Below are positions 32,221-45,290 of a stretch of 64,000 bases of DNA, in pieces. The notes under the pieces are model-generated. The model made no database searches and was not told the DNA's origin. It worked only from the letters and a program-made list of their open reading frames with translations. Source of the DNA: Rutidosis leptorrhynchoides (lineage: Eukaryota; Streptophyta; Magnoliopsida; Asterales; Asteraceae); assembly GCF_046630445.1 (NCBI RefSeq), contig NC_092333.1, positions 4,894,501 to 4,958,500 on the forward strand, in the 5' to 3' direction. The translations under genes were made by a program, and so were the position numbers. Numbering within the stretch: the stretch's first letter is position 1; each line of letters opens with the position of its first letter.

Positions 32221-33899
32221 CAGAGATCTGATTCGTAAGCTAGAGTGCTTTTCAGGAATTTAGAGATTCCGAATTGAAATTCATCAGTCCAGAAGATATA
32301 TGCTATATATAGATATATAATTGTTGACGTAGGAAAGCTGCAAAATTCGAGAATTTAATGATTAATGCTTCCCGGTATTTGGTATGGCAACTATCGTTAC
32401 AAGATGCGAATGAGTATATGACAAGGTTTCGATAAATATAATGATTTTTCAGAAAGTCAAAGATCAATGAAGTTGTTGGTAAGTTTACTTCTAATGTGGC
32501 GGAATATAAAAAGTTCCCTGGTAACAATGATGGAAAGGGTAATCGTATATATCAGGGTTATAATAGAGCTAATCTGGAGGAAAAGTCGAAGTTGTCTTGA
32601 TGGAGCTGTGACAAAATTTACTACTTTGCAAGGGATTACCAAGTTATTTTGGGTAATATTAACACTAAAGGATTTAACACAGCTACATGTTAAATGTTTA
32701 CTCAGTTTCTGAGAGTTTTCAGGTGCATAACTATATGCGTAAATCTTTCCTTCCGTCGATGAAGTGCGGTTGGTTCATCCTCTCGATTGAGGTGTTTTCA
32801 AGAATCATGAAAGGTTTGAATGCAGATTGTAATCATCAAGATACAAATGAGGTTTACGATGAAATCAAGTGGCAAACTTGAAGAATTGTTTAGTTTCATA
32901 TGTTATAATCAATATTTTAATTCATTTTAATTGTCCAATGTTGGCAGTCCACAGTTAGCAGTTCACAATTAGTAATCCAATAATTCATATATAGTTTAAT
33001 ATATAATATTCGAATTAATTAATACGTATTCGTGACCCATTGTATACATGTCTCAGACTCGATCACAAATCAAAGTATATATATTATTGTAGAATCAACC
33101 TCAACCCTGTATAGCTAACTCAAGCATTACTGCATATAGAGTGTCTATGGTTATTCCAAATAATATATATAGATGCGTCGATATGATATGTCAAAACCTT
33201 GTATACGTGTCCCGATATTTAAAGTGCGTAAATAACAGTATTTAAATGACGAGAAATAAAGTGCGTAAAATAAATAAAAGAAATTAAATGACGATAAATA
33301 AAATTGCGAGAATTAAAATTGCGATAATTAAATTGCGATAAATAAAATGTAATAAGGAATTAACATTTAGCTAGAATTTTGTTAGCATGGATTCTTAATA
33401 GAATTTCTCATAGTTAATTCGTTTGTTTCTAACAAATTTTATTTTGTCTAATGTTTTCTTCATTATGCCACTTGTTGGATTCTGATAGATCAAAATCCAA
33501 ATATGAAATTGAATGAAAATGGTTATTCCGTGGTGAACGGATACATATATCTGTGGATGTATGTAGGATAGTAATTGACTGTTGAATCAGATTCGAAAAA
33601 TGTACAGTATAACTTATTAATGTGAAATCTAAATATTCTTCGGGTATTACCTACCCGTTAAAATATTTTCACCATTAACAGTTTGTACGAAGGATTTTTT
33701 TTTTTAATTACAATCTTTGTGAAAATATACTTACATATATATTTTCTTCAGATGTAATCATGGATTTAATGAGTTAATATAGTATTAAACTCATTTGGTT
33801 TACCGTCAAAACTAGAATACATAATCTCTATAACATTAGAGATTACATAATCGCCATGAAGAACGAAGATAAATGATGTAGAATGATTCGTAGAACGAT
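32221..33899 (-). other. C non-coding interior
   Basis: AT-rich. Short ORFs at 32467-32712 and 32687-32881 (plus) and 32303-32642 (minus) show no motif and overlap each other. A short run of ATAAA/AAATTGCGA repeats lies at 33230-33350. Confidence 0.5.
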
Positions 33900-34355
33900 G
33901 ATTATGCTCGAGGTACATAATGAGATGTTGAGGCGTGGGATGTTGCTGAAGCTGGTAAGTTTTGCACCATATTCTCCAAAGCTATTACCCGAGCACGAAG
34001 TTCGTTGACTTCTTGTATGACTCCGGGATGATTGTCGGTTCGGACGAGCGGATGAATAAGATCTAGATAGAATATAATCGTGGCGAGATATTAGGGAAAT
34101 GAGGGTGAAAATGGTATTTCGGATTAGTTCGCCAGTGAGTGCTTCAGGTTCATCGCCAAGAGGTGAATTTGGTTGATGTAAAGGATTGTCTTCTTCGCGT
34201 CTCTATTGATTAAGTTGACTACGAACTCATAAGATTAATTGGGGATGGCTGATTGGTTGATTCATTCTGGTGACGCTGCTTCCGGAGCTTAGGTGAACAT
34301 CCATGTTGGAATAGCTGTCGAGTTCCGAAGAACTTGAACTAGTGACGGGTCCCAT
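33900..34355 (-). pseudogene. C broken ORF: coiled-coil gag-region remnant
   Basis: ATG at 34355 (MGPVTSSSSS), then DSYSNMDVHLSSGSSVTRMN and QPISHP, stop. Farther on, EVNELRARVIALENMVQ matches the D ORF. It has more frameshifts than D and no open stretch beyond about 50 codons. Confidence 0.6.
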
Positions 34356-34770
34356 TTCGTACTTTCGAATAGAGGATTTTTCGATATGAAATGATTTTCG
34401 GCTATCGGATGGTATTCTAATTACATAGAATATCTATATATATAGAACAAAAGATTTCGTAGGTTATAGAGGAATTTACGGGATATGCCAGCTAAAGTTA
34501 CAGTAACAGATACGCTAAGATATGAATTAGCAGATACGCTAAGATATGAATTTTGTCTATACACTATTCATGCAATCAATGCAGTAAGATGTATCTAGAC
34601 TAAGATTGATAAGCAAGTGATTCCCTAAGAATGATAAGCAGAAATTTTTGACACGAAATGATAAGCAAAACTTTTGACATGCAGACACGGTCAAAGTCCA
34701 GACCCACTAATGCATCTAAACAACTATCAGTTAGACACACTAATGCAAGACCTGGTTCACTAAGACCACC

Positions 34771-34782
34771 GCTCTGATACCA
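34771..34782 (-). other. Primer binding site of C
   Basis: Minus strand TGGTATCAGAGC. Confidence 0.85.
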
Positions 34783-34789
34783 ACTAAAA

Positions 34790-37700
34790 TGCCCCGTCCT
34801 AATCCATCTGGACGAATACATTACATTTGGTTACATTGCGAGGTACTTGACCTCTATATGATACATTTTACAAACATTGCATTCGTTTTTGAAAGACAAA
34901 CTTTCATTACATCAAAGCTTGACGGCATGCATACCATTTCATAATATATCTAATTATAATTGACTTAGTAATAATCTTGATGAACTCGACGACTCGAATG
35001 CAACGTCTTTCAAAATATGTCATGGATGACTCCAAGTAATATCTCTAATATGAGCAAATGCACAGCGGAAGATTTCTTTCATACTTGAGAATAAACATGC
35101 TTTAAAGTGTCAACCAAAAAGGTTGGTGAGTTCATTAGTTTAACATAAATAATCATTTTCATCATTTAAATAGACTACAAGATTTTCATTTTCATTTCTC
35201 ATAAATATACGTCCGATGCATAGAGACAAAACTCATTCATATGGATTGAACACCTGGTAACCGACATTAACAAGATGCATATAAGAATATCCCCTATCAT
35301 TCCGGGACATCCATCGGACATGATAAAACAACATCGAAGTACTAAAGCATCCGGTACTTTGGATGGGGTTTATTAGGCCCAATAGATCTATCTTTAGGAT
35401 TCGCGTCAATTAGTAGATCGGTTTACTAATTCTTAAGCTACCAAGCAAAAGGGGCATATTCAGCTTCGATCATTCAACCATATAATGTAGTTTCGATTGC
35501 TTGTGTCTATTTCGTAAAACATTTATAAAAGCACATGTATTCTCAGTCCCAAAAATATATATTGCAAAAGCATTTAAAAGGGAGTTATGAAACTCACTAT
35601 ACTGTATTTTGTAGTAAAAATACATATGACGACATTGCACAACTGAACAATGCAGGGTTGGTCTCGGATTCACGAACCTATATTAATTATATATATTAAC
35701 ACACATAATTGTAATCGAACAAAATTTATATATTATTATTACTTGTTATTTTAGTAAAATATATGTTTCATTAATAACTTAATTAACTACTTTTATTCTA
35801 TACACTTTTAGATATATAATTAGTATTTATTATAAAAAAAATTAATCTAGTTATGTTATATGTATTTAAACATATTTTTATATAATAAATATTTATTTGG
35901 TAAAATAATATTAATAATAATAATGAATAAAAAGATATATCATTTTGTAATAATAATAATAATAATGTAACTAATAATAGTAAACTCATGTTTAATGAAA
36001 ATAATAATAATAATGATAATAATAATATTTTATTTTAAATTGTAACTTAATCATTTTCATAATATTATTTGTCTATATCCATCATGTTTGTAATCATCAT
36101 AATAATAATGTTAATAATGTTAATAATAATAATAATGATAATAGTATTATCAATAATAATATGTTAATGATAATAAAAATATTAATACATAATACTTATA
36201 ATAATAATAATAATAATGATAATAATTCTAATAATAATAATAACTATAATAATAATAATAATAACTATAATAATAATAATACTAATAAAAATAATAATAA
36301 TATAGATGATAAGATTTATACCCTCATAATCATAATCGTATTTCGTCAACATTATCATCATCGAACGTCTCCTTAACATAGTCGTTTTTCATAATCATCA
36401 TCAATCTTAAGTCAAATTTTCGAGTCCTCGCCATAAAATCATAAACTCGTCTTTATGATTCAAAGCATCATCATCATCTCATCATTATTATACATTTTCG
36501 ATCACCATCATCATCTATCTATGACTTAATACTATCGATTATCATCACGTTATTATGTAACAAGTATCATCATCTTAATTTGATTCAAAGAAGTCCAATT
36601 CTAAAAGTCTACTAACTCCACAAAGCCCAATACTATCCTAGTTATCTTTAACCCTCACGGCCCAATTTGTATTAAGTTCAAAAGAAGCCCAAAAGTCTAT
36701 ACGATTCTAGTTCTGCCATAATCTTGTTCATCTCATCATCATTCATTAACATGTATCATCTAATATCTCATATCACCATCATCAATATTTTATGTATTAT
36801 CAATTCATATCGTCATCATCTTTAATCCTAATCGTATATCATCACTATTTTCTAATTATCACTATCATTCTTTCTCTCCTTCGTGATCTCTTATACATTA
36901 TAACATATTCTTTATCCTCACTTTGTTTCATTTTGATTGAGCATTGAACAGATACAGAACAGGACAAGCAGTACTAATAGGTTCACAAAGGAGATATGTG
37001 TAACCAGTGAACAGAAACAAAGCGGGGCAGTAGCAGGTACACAAGTTCAGTATGTAAAAGCCTAATTATTCAAATCAATTTAAATGATTCAATAGTATTA
37101 AACCAATTAATGTATTGGTTTATTAACAGAACCATAACAGGAATCAGATTAAACTTACAGGTGGATTTCGAGGTTTAGAAACGATAGATAGCAATAGCAA
37201 GGAGGAAATAGCAGCAATTAAACATGAATGGTCTCTGTTTTGGGCTATTGTGTACTGAGTAGATTAGAGAACATAACTGCAGCAGAAGTCATCGATGAAC
37301 ATGATGAATCCAAAATTCAATTACATTATCTAGTTGCTTTTAGATCCTAAATACTTAATGAAAAAGGTTATAAATAACCTTCCTAATACTCTAAATTCAT
37401 CAATTGATCCAAAAACAATCAACACGAATTTGAATTTCATGAAGAACACATTAGTTGACTTTTTATTTACAAACTTTGACTTCGAAATTTGTAATCGATT
37501 GAAGGAATTAGAAACTGTAATCTTGCAGATAGTTTGAATAGGTGATTCCTAACACATCTGTAATTTTAGATTTTGATGAATGGTTCGGGATTGGCTATTG
37601 ATTATAACAGGTTGTGAAGAGAAGAGCCGGGTTTTTGCTTCATTGAATTTCTCTCTGGTTTCTCGAATAGCAATAATGGATTTATAGCGTGCTAGTGAGA

Positions 37701-38716
37701 TCTTATGCAGTAACAATATCTGATCGAAAATTGGTTTGTAGTGATTTGTAGTTGACAGGAAAGCATGGGTAGGAGGAAGAACGAATAAGAAGGAAGAAAA
37801 CAAAAAAAAAATAAAGATGATAGTGATATTAAACGCGTAAATATCCGTTTATATAATTTACATTTACTATTATTAATATTTAATAAATATAAACATATAA
37901 ATAATATTAATATTAATAATAATAATAATAAATATTAATAATAATAATATTAATAACAATGAGTATAATAATTATAAAAATAATAACAATAATATTATTA
38001 CTGATAATAATAAGAAATTGTATTTATTTTTATAATAATAATAATAATGATAACTATTATAATAATAATGATTCTTTTTAATGATAATGGTAATAATAAT
38101 AATACTAATAATCATAATAATAAGAAAAATCATAATTTCACTAGTAATTATAATAATAATGATATTAATAATGATTATAATAATATTAGTAATAATAATA
38201 ATATAACAAATTAAATGTATCAAATTTTATATCTATATGTTATATGTTAATTTAATAATACTGATATTAACATTAATACTAATATTTATTAAAATATTAA
38301 TGAAGGTAATAATAGTAATATTAATATAATAACTATATTTTTAACTTGTTTAATATCAATCTGAACTACAAACGAGTATTATAATCATTTAATATTTATT
38401 TTTAATATATTTTATTTATATATAGAGATATATTTTAAATAATAATTATTATAATATCCTATTTTTACTTTTATTAATTTTTAATAACAACAACATATAA
38501 TACTTCAAATTATATTTCGAATTATTATTTATATATACATACACACATATCTATTTATAATTAATTGTTCGTGAATCATCGAGAGCAGTCGAAGGTCAAT
38601 TAAATGTATGAAACAGTTCAAAAATTTTGAGACTCAACATTACAGACTTTCCTTATCGTGTCGAAATCATATAAAGATTAAGTTTAAATTTGGTCAGAAA
38701 TTTCCGGGTCGTCACA
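34790..38716 (-). repeat. C 5' LTR (about 3.9 kb)
   Basis: The minus strand begins TGTGACGACCCGGAAATTTC at 38716. The part at 36969-38716 is duplicated at 29232-30994. It contains AAT tracts (36100-36310, 37910-38215) and a CATCATCA-rich stretch (36340-36900). Confidence 0.85.
36100..36310. repeat. AAT-rich low-complexity tract in C 5' LTR
   Basis: Imperfect AAT/AATAAT repeats. The Asn-rich and Ile-rich ORFs across it are translation artefacts. Confidence 0.92.
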
Positions 38717-39671
38717 ACTGAATCATTAACATACCTCAACGAAGATCGTGTAGTTTATACATTTTTTCTAACTTTTTACAACCTAACTGATGAAAAAACC
38801 ATACATACAAACATGAAAAATCATAAAATTGAAATCAACACCAGAATTAATGAAATAAAAAAAAAGAAATTTATAACTTTAATATAACAAAACCTTAGAA
38901 ATTAAATAATGAAACCCAGAAATTAAATAACAAAACCATAGAAATCGGAATTGGTTCAAGAGATATGTGTAAAACCTTATAATCGTGAAGAAGACGGCTA
39001 TGATTCTCGTAGCGTAAGATCGTGACGATGACGATAATAATGATATAAACATGATAACTGAATCAAAATCTTATTGTTCAGTTTCCTTCTTCATCTATTT
39101 TGAGATTTTTGTGAATTTAATTCTTCATCGATTTTGAGATGTCTGTGAATTTAATACGGGTCGATGGATTGTAGATGTAATACGGATCGCTGAAATCAGA
39201 GATTGTGAGTATGATGAACCAAACGTATAGATGAATCGATGGTATAGGTGTATTATTTTGTGAATAGATTTTGTCGATGATGAATCAGAGATTGAGATTG
39301 TAAGTATGATGAACACCGTAGGGTTTTCTCTTGAACCCCCTAATTACGGAGTGTGAGTTTTTGATTGAACCCCTAAATTGGAAATTGAGGAGCGCGTAAT
39401 TTGGCTGATAAAAGGGTATTGTGGATAAATTAACATAGGGGTTGTGACTTATCACGTGATTAAGAAGATGATTTGTGATGGATGGATAGGATTTGATCTT
39501 ATTTTTTGATGGATGGTTAAGACTGGTTTGTTTTTTGAGATATCATGCATTAAGCACTTTGTTATTAGTGTAAGAGAGATTCTAGTGATAAAGTATGTAT
39601 CGTAATGGCATGTCATTTTTATTTTATATTTTATTTTATTACTTTTTATTTTTGTTTATCAATTTTTTTTA
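38717..39671. other. Unassigned AT-rich region right of C
   Basis: About 950 bp. A loose internal repeat (GATTGTGAGTATGATGAAC near 39200 and 39295) and a GATGGATGG repeat (39475-39520) are present. Possibly old transposon sequence; no gene supported. Confidence 0.4.
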
Positions 39672-39734
39672 GCCGGAGGTCCTTACGGAAGCAATCTCTC
39701 TACCCCGGAGTAGAGAGGAGGATGACTTTCTCCT
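39672..39734 (+). mobile_element. LINE (RTE-like) or SINE 3' tail, left piece
   Basis: GCCGGAGGTCCTTACGGAAG followed by CTCTCTACC and GTAGAGAGGAGGATGACTTT resembles the conserved 3' end of plant RTE-type LINEs and partner SINEs. Interrupted by A2 at CTCCT (39730-39734). Confidence 0.6.
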
Positions 39735-39813
39735 TGTAACAACCCAAACCAAACCACGACAATTCCCGTTAAATTTCACAACATAAAAAAAAAATTTCTG
39801 GTGCAGTTCATTT

Positions 39814-39845
39814 GCGCGGCGCGCCAGGTGGGTGCGCGGCGCGCC
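39814..39845 (-). promoter_or_regulatory. A2 GCGCGGCGCGCC pair at LTR end
   Basis: Two copies 20 bp apart, each containing the palindrome GGCGCGCC. Occupies the same LTR position as the CTGGACGCCGTCCAG cluster of A1. The copy in the other LTR is at about 45588-45619. Confidence 0.65.
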
Positions 39846-40658
39846 AAACCACCTGGACAGCCCGCTGTCCCCGGAAGTCAATTTAACGAAAATGTTTGAC
39901 TAGTTCCCGACATTTTTAGCCAAAACGCTTTTAACCATAAATTCATATATATAAAACTAGCACGTTTAATTAATAAAATTGAGTTTACGAAGCGGGGCCC
40001 ACATCGACCCAAATTACCCTTTAAGTATCAAAATACAATTTTTGACCATAAGACTCTCAATACGAAACAAGGCCGAGCATGGAGATTGGGGATACGCTAC
40101 CCAATCCTAAACAATCCAAAAGCAAGCCTCTAAAGCAACTATGCAAGTCTTCTAGTCCCCGCGCTTACCCGAGCCAACGTCCGCATGCAATCTATAAAAA
40201 GAGTCAACAACGAGAGGGTAAGCTAACGCTTAGTGAATGATAATATACTACATACATATATATGCATAAAATGGACACGCCACATAAATAAATAAATACC
40301 GCATACCGGAGCGTCCAAGCCTAAAGGCAAGCTAATCTAAGTATACCATACGATCACTAAGCAACAAGCTAATAATACCATCAATAAGGTAAGTTCACCA
40401 ACGTCAATGTGAACAACGCCAATAACTACCCCCGGAGGGTTAACTACATCATGACAACACAACATTAATCACGAATTAGCAATTCGACAATCATGCAACA
40501 TATCGTGCATATACCAATAACCGCAAGTCCACAATAGCTAGCAATACCAAAAGCATATAGTTCATAATTAAATATGCCAATACATAACTCGTACAACCAT
40601 GGTTAACCAAGTACACAAGAGAACGGTACATGAAAGTCCGTTGGAGTTCATAACATCC

Positions 40659-41006
40659 ACTAGTGTTACTTACACACCGCGTAATCACTAGTCCCCCGGG
40701 TGATGTCTTAAACACCGCGACTAACTCACCCTTACAACAATGTGGCGTCTTAAACACCGCGACGAATCCACACTTCATTCAATACAATGAGTGGTGTCTT
40801 GAACACCGCGACACTTCCACTCCCATGACATTGTAGTGTCTTAAACACCGCGATAATACCACAAGTCAATTACACAATGAGTAGTGTCTTAAACACCGCG
40901 ACAATACTGCTCGTCAATTCCACAATGAGTAGTGTCTTAAACACCGCGACAATACTACTCGTTTCATAGAACGTGGTGTCTTAAACAACGCGACAATACC
41001 ACGTTC
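40659..41006 (-). repeat. A2 LTR covarying hairpin array
   Basis: Eight modules with a near-constant loop GTCTTAAACACCGCGAC and variable paired arms: ACTAGTG/CACTAGT, GGGTGA/TCACCC, TGTGG/CCACA, GAGTGG/CCACTC, TTGTRGT/ACCACAA, GAGTAGT/ACTRCTC, GAGTAGT/ACTACTC and AACGTGGT/ACCACGTT. Copy in the other LTR at 46433-46779. Confidence 0.88.
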
Positions 41007-42216
41007 GTACAACACAATTAAATACATTACATACATACACGCATAATTATTCCACTCACAACCACGTGTGATAACGTACACCCAAAATGTGTACTTTGCC
41101 AAAGGTAGTCAACCAAAACGCACAACCGTGCCAATTGGACCTATGCACAAGTCCATCAAATCCACCTATATGTGAAGTGAGCTCTATAGCCGAGAATCAC
41201 TTCACCCGACCCGCACCCATCCTACACATACATATGCATATAGGATATTAACACTCACCTTGAAGTCTTGAAGAAAGCTTCCAAGTAATCCGCAACTCGC
41301 CAATGGAAAATACCTATTCCATTATCACAATTACAACAATACAATTAGGATGGATTTACAAACCAACCCAATTCAACACTTAGTGCAATTTCGACCCAAT
41401 TGCACTTCCAAGCACAAACCGTGCCCGAACTAACCAATAATCACTAACACAAGTGAGAATGGTCCTAATAAGCCAATTAAACCCGAACTCAAGTGTCAAA
41501 CACGTGTCATACCCATTTAGACACTTAAACCCTAATTTTGACCCATAAAGGTCAAAATCTCATTCTCTACCAATTTGACACCAAAACACATTTAACTCGG
41601 TTTAATATTCCAACTTAATCCATTTTAAGTTCATAAACCTCATTAAGTCACCAAATGGGTCATAATCACCACCAAACCCTAATTTGACCCAAAGTCACAA
41701 TTAGTCAACCAAATACCCTAAAATGGTTTCCAATACTTCCATAATCACTAATCCAAGTGATTAAACTCATACACAAAGCCTAATCAAGGCCAAACCGTCA
41801 TCCAACCCAAAACCCGCCAAGTGACAAGAATAACTAGTCACCATAAACCCATTTCATCATCTAAGAGGTTTTCACAACAAATCAAACTTAAACCCTAACT
41901 TGAATATCAAATCACAAGAATGAAATTCGGAGTTAGAACTTACCAATACCGCCAAAATGATGCCGTTGACGAGTAGAACAACTTTAAAACCCAAGCTTTG
42001 ATGAGAATCCAACTCCTTCTTCTCCAAATCAAGCTCTCTCTCACTAAAAGTGGGTTTCTCTCACTAGGGTTTGAAGAGAGTGTTTTATGAGTGAAATGTG
42101 ATCCAAACTGATCAAAGGATCAGTTTTGATGACCCTAAACTGACCCCAAGTGAAAAGACCAAAGTACCCTTCATTTAAAACCTTTAAAAAGGCTGAAAAT
42201 TGCTTCTGCAGCAATC

Positions 42217-42249
42217 GGCGCGCCGCGCCACTTGGTGGGGCGCCGCTCC
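42217..42249 (-). promoter_or_regulatory. A2 GC-rich motif pair at LTR start
   Basis: GGCGCGCCGCGCC and GGGGCGCCGCTCC, 20 bp apart and bracketed by CTGCAG. Positionally equivalent to 4261-4334 in A1. Confidence 0.6.
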
Positions 42250-42546
42250 ACTCTGCAGGTCAGATTTCAGAAACTTGTTTTGGCCATAACTTTTTGACCG
42301 TAGCTCCGTTTTCGATGAATCAAATATCGTTGGAAACGTAATAAGATTTCCTTTCCAATGGTAAGGCTTTGAAACATTAACACCAACTTTATTTGGGGTT
42401 GAAAAGATACGTACACTCCTTGTCACTTCAGACAATGTCCAGTTTCCTCCAACGTTCGAGCAAGCAACACGTACATGCTTCGTACACTTCATACATGCAT
42501 AGTACACCATAAATACATTATCTACAATAAATATTTGGGTCTTACA

Positions 42547-42560
42547 ACTCTCCCCCACTT
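42547..42560 (-). other. A2 polypurine tract
   Basis: Minus strand AAGTGGGGGAGAGT, identical to A1. Confidence 0.88.
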
Positions 42561-44144
42561 AAACTCGATCACGTCCTCGTGATCCTCGTCACTTAACCAA
42601 ATGGACCCCACTCTACGGTCCTCAGCATAAGTCTCAATCCGACTTTCCTAGACAATTCTTCCCAACGAATCGCCTTCAACAACTAAATCGTCACCCACGA
42701 TTTATCCCGATCACCATCCGAGCACTAAAACCATGCTCATTCCCTAACATCAGGAAAACTCAACCAATCTCGTACCGAGATATAAATCCCTTAGCGTACT
42801 ATTACCGAGTACAACGCTAAAAGCAACCAAGTCTCAACCTAAGGTCAACAACCCGAAACGATGAAGACCGAACCAAACGAATCCTTACGGACAACACCAA
42901 CCACTAACATCCCTTGTAGTGCGCAATACGACCAAAGCGCAACTACCGTAACATCATAACAAACGGCTAAAACCGATAGCGTCCAAAACGATGATGGCAA
43001 CGCTAAACCAAGGTGTACAAAATCGACTTTCGTCACACCCGTAACAACATGTGAGCGAAACACGGCTATCGCATCACTAATCACACAACATGGTCCTCAC
43101 GATCCCACCATCGGTGTATAAAACAACCGATAGATCACTCAACACCCGATGAAGTCAGCGGACCCCGTCAACGGTCATGCTTCACCGATATAATCCCATG
43201 ATGAAGTCAGCGGACCCCAAAGGTCATGCTTCACCAATCAACAATACCATGATGAAGTCAGCGGACCCCGAAGGTCATGCTTCACCAATCTCATACGCAC
43301 TTGGCCTCAAACATCGAGTAGTGCAACATCGCGCTCTGCTACACTATGGGGAACCCTAACGGATACCACTAACCACCCACAATCGAGCAAGAACCACCTA
43401 TATCAAACATAGGAACCAAACAATAATTCTCTAAAAGAGAATCCGACACACACACATCCCTTAACCGAGGGATTTCACCTTGCTCGCCAAACACATCCAT
43501 TATCTCTCAATGAGATTTACCACATTACCACCTCGGTGGTAATTTAAATCCAAACCAATAGTACAACTTGAACCAAAATTGTACTCCACCACAAATCGAC
43601 CAAAAACTAGGTCCCAACACAAGTTTCGGATCTACCATAAGCACTATCCGAAATCTCACCCTAAAACTTCCTCGTGCGGGAGTGTAACTCCCCCACTTGG
43701 AACTACGTTCCATATCCATAACTCGTACTACCGTACAGTGCTACCAAATGTAGACTTTACCAACAATTGGGTACACACGACCCATCACCACATCTCGCTC
43801 TAACCTCGAGTTCACGAAGGATTTTAACCAATCCTTATACACTTTGAACGAAAGCGTACCGCAACACAATCGGAGTCGAACACCACGCTAGTAGGTATAA
43901 AAGAGGCACCTAATGTTGCATCATGTAGACTCCATTACCAACACACATCGAGATTAAAAACACTCGATCTCAAGGGTTCCAACCACCCGACGAACCTCAT
44001 GGTTCATCACTTCAACATAAAAGCGAACACGCGCTTAACAATCGAACACCAAAACCATTTCCGTGGCTTGGTAGAAACATTTCTCAAATATCAAGGAATG
44101 CTTGGTTGCACCAAGTCTTACGCCCTTCGCCCGACAATCAAACG
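42561..44144 (-). other. A2 non-coding interior
   Basis: No pol. Shares long stretches with A1's interior, including hairpins such as TTACCACCTCGGTGGTAA (about 43524-43541), but lacks the TCGTGTAGTTCG array. The ORFs on either strand here are short and without motifs. Confidence 0.6.
43149..43290 (-). repeat. A2 stem-loop minisatellite
   Basis: Three units of GATGAAGTCAGCGGACC...GGTCATGCTTCAC, the reverse complement of the A1 repeat at 2898-3206. Confidence 0.82.
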
Positions 44145-45068
44145 TCACCATAGGGTACTTCCATTAGGAACGTCACCCATAACAACAATATGCACAACAC
44201 AAGGCATTAACAACTCAAACTCAAACAGCATCGAACATTCCCAAGACTTGTGACCCCTCATGCCACCATTGTAACATCTAGACGCGCTAGAATTCGATAT
44301 ACTCGTCCGCGTACCACCCGTGCTCACACTCGGACCCTTAGTCCTCTTACTCGGAGCACCATAAGAAACAACCCTTCTATCCCTTGAAGGCTCACCCTTC
44401 TGCGATCGTGTATGCGACTCGAAACCCCTAGTCAAGTCGAATAATTCCGAAAACGATTTCGATTGACCACGTCTAATTTTTCTTTTCAAGTCGTCATTCA
44501 AAGTCCGATAGAAATCCCCCATTAATAAACGATCACTTCCCAAATACTCCGGACAAAAACGAGCCTTCGCCATAAAGGTCGTCTTGAGAGTATTTAAATC
44601 CATAGATCCTTGTCGCAAATTTCGCAACTCATTACGCAATTCCCACAAATCGGCCGAAGTCCGGAATTCCTCGAAGAATTCCTCCTTAAATTCGTCCCAC
44701 GATAAGGCCATAAACGTTTCACCACCGACAAGATCAATCTTACCATCCAACCAATCCCTCGCCCTACCCCGCAACAAACTCGTAGCGAGTCTCGTCTTTC
44801 TCTCGGGAGGGCAATCAATAGTACGGAAACACCCTTCGACGTCCGAAATCCAAGTTGTGCTCACCAAAGGATCCGACTTTCCGTCATACATCGGGGATTT
44901 AGTCCTCATGAAGCTCTTAAGATAACGCTCCATTTCACTACCACTTTGAAGTTCGAAATATCTCCTTTCCATTCTTTCTTCCAACGCACCCATTTGCTCC
45001 GCAACAGCGGCCGCAACTCTAGAGTTAAACTCCGCGTCATTCGCCTCGGTCTCGTTTCGCGTCGTCAT
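44145..45068 (-). CDS. A2 gag-like ORF (307 aa), zinc knuckles damaged
   Basis: Open from ATG 45068 (MTTRNETEAND). The capsid region is intact and close to A1: FMRTKSPMYDGK, TWISDVEGCF, LLRGRARDWLDG, FKEEFFEEFR, MDLNTLKTTFMAKARFCPEY and LLMGDFYRTLNDDLK. The single zinc knuckle reads CYNGGMRGHKSWEC, so the second Cys is Gly. The second knuckle is deleted: after WEC the frame runs about 30 codons into sequence that is non-coding in A1. Particle assembly may be possible, but RNA binding by the knuckle should be impaired. No protease or RT follows. Confidence 0.85.
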   Translation of the reverse strand: MTTRNETEANDAEFNSRVAAAVAEQMGALEERMERRYFELQSGSEMERYLKSFMRTKSPMYDGKSDPLVSTTWISDVEGCFRTIDCPPERKTRLATSLLRGRARDWLDGKIDLVGGETFMALSWDEFKEEFFEEFRTSADLWELRNELRNLRQGSMDLNTLKTTFMAKARFCPEYLGSDRLLMGDFYRTLNDDLKRKIRRGQSKSFSELFDLTRGFESHTRSQKGEPSRDRRVVSYGAPSKRTKGPSVSTGGTRTSISNSSASRCYNGGMRGHKSWECSMLFEFELLMPCVVHIVVMGDVPNGSTLW

Positions 45069-45290
45069 TCAAAAGAATGCAAAACGATTAGTCCACGAAC
45101 GTATAAAACCGCACGCACAACACCGTCCCATCTTGCTAAACACTCGTCGTACATCACTTGTTAGACACGATTTGTACCCGTAATAAGGTTTGCAAGTTCT
45201 TATTACGCACACACGCCGCATCGACTCGTTAGTACAACGACCGCCTCGCTCGATGATAAGAACAAACACAACCAAAATTCTACGCGATAC
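45069..45290 (-). other. Open frame in phase upstream of A2 gag
   Basis: About 70 codons without ATG near the beginning (IIERGGRCTNE, VCVIRTCKPYYGYKSCLTSD, VRRVFSKMGRC), ended by TGA abutting the gag ATG. A1 has the same frame upstream of its gag (about 655-861), broken by a TGA at a different codon. Either a former N-terminal extension or chance openness of a conserved leader. Confidence 0.4.

Larger units (their letters stand above)
29232..38716 (-). mobile_element. Element C: pol-less LTR retrotransposon, host of B
   Basis: Minus-strand element: 5' LTR 34790-38716, primer site 34771-34782, interior 30995-34789, 3' LTR 29232-30994 cut by B. The interior carries remnants of the same ORF and the same PABP fragment as D but no intact gene and no pol domain. 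It is the outermost element of the left nest. The LTR boundary near 34790 is uncertain, because the expected CA end reads GGGGCAT. Confidence 0.82.
39735..42546 (-). repeat. A2 3' LTR (2812 bp)
   Basis: TGTAACAACCCAAACC to GGGTCTTACA; the next base begins the PPT, so this is the 3' copy on the minus strand. Confidence 0.96.

Noticed and set aside
40659..41006. CRISPR-like array of repeats and spacers
   Set aside because: Plant nuclear DNA; the variable parts are inverted arms of hairpins rather than independent spacers, and there is no cas gene.
41460..41720. Telomere-like AAACCCTAA motifs
   Set aside because: Scattered single copies in A-family LTRs, not a tandem telomeric array.
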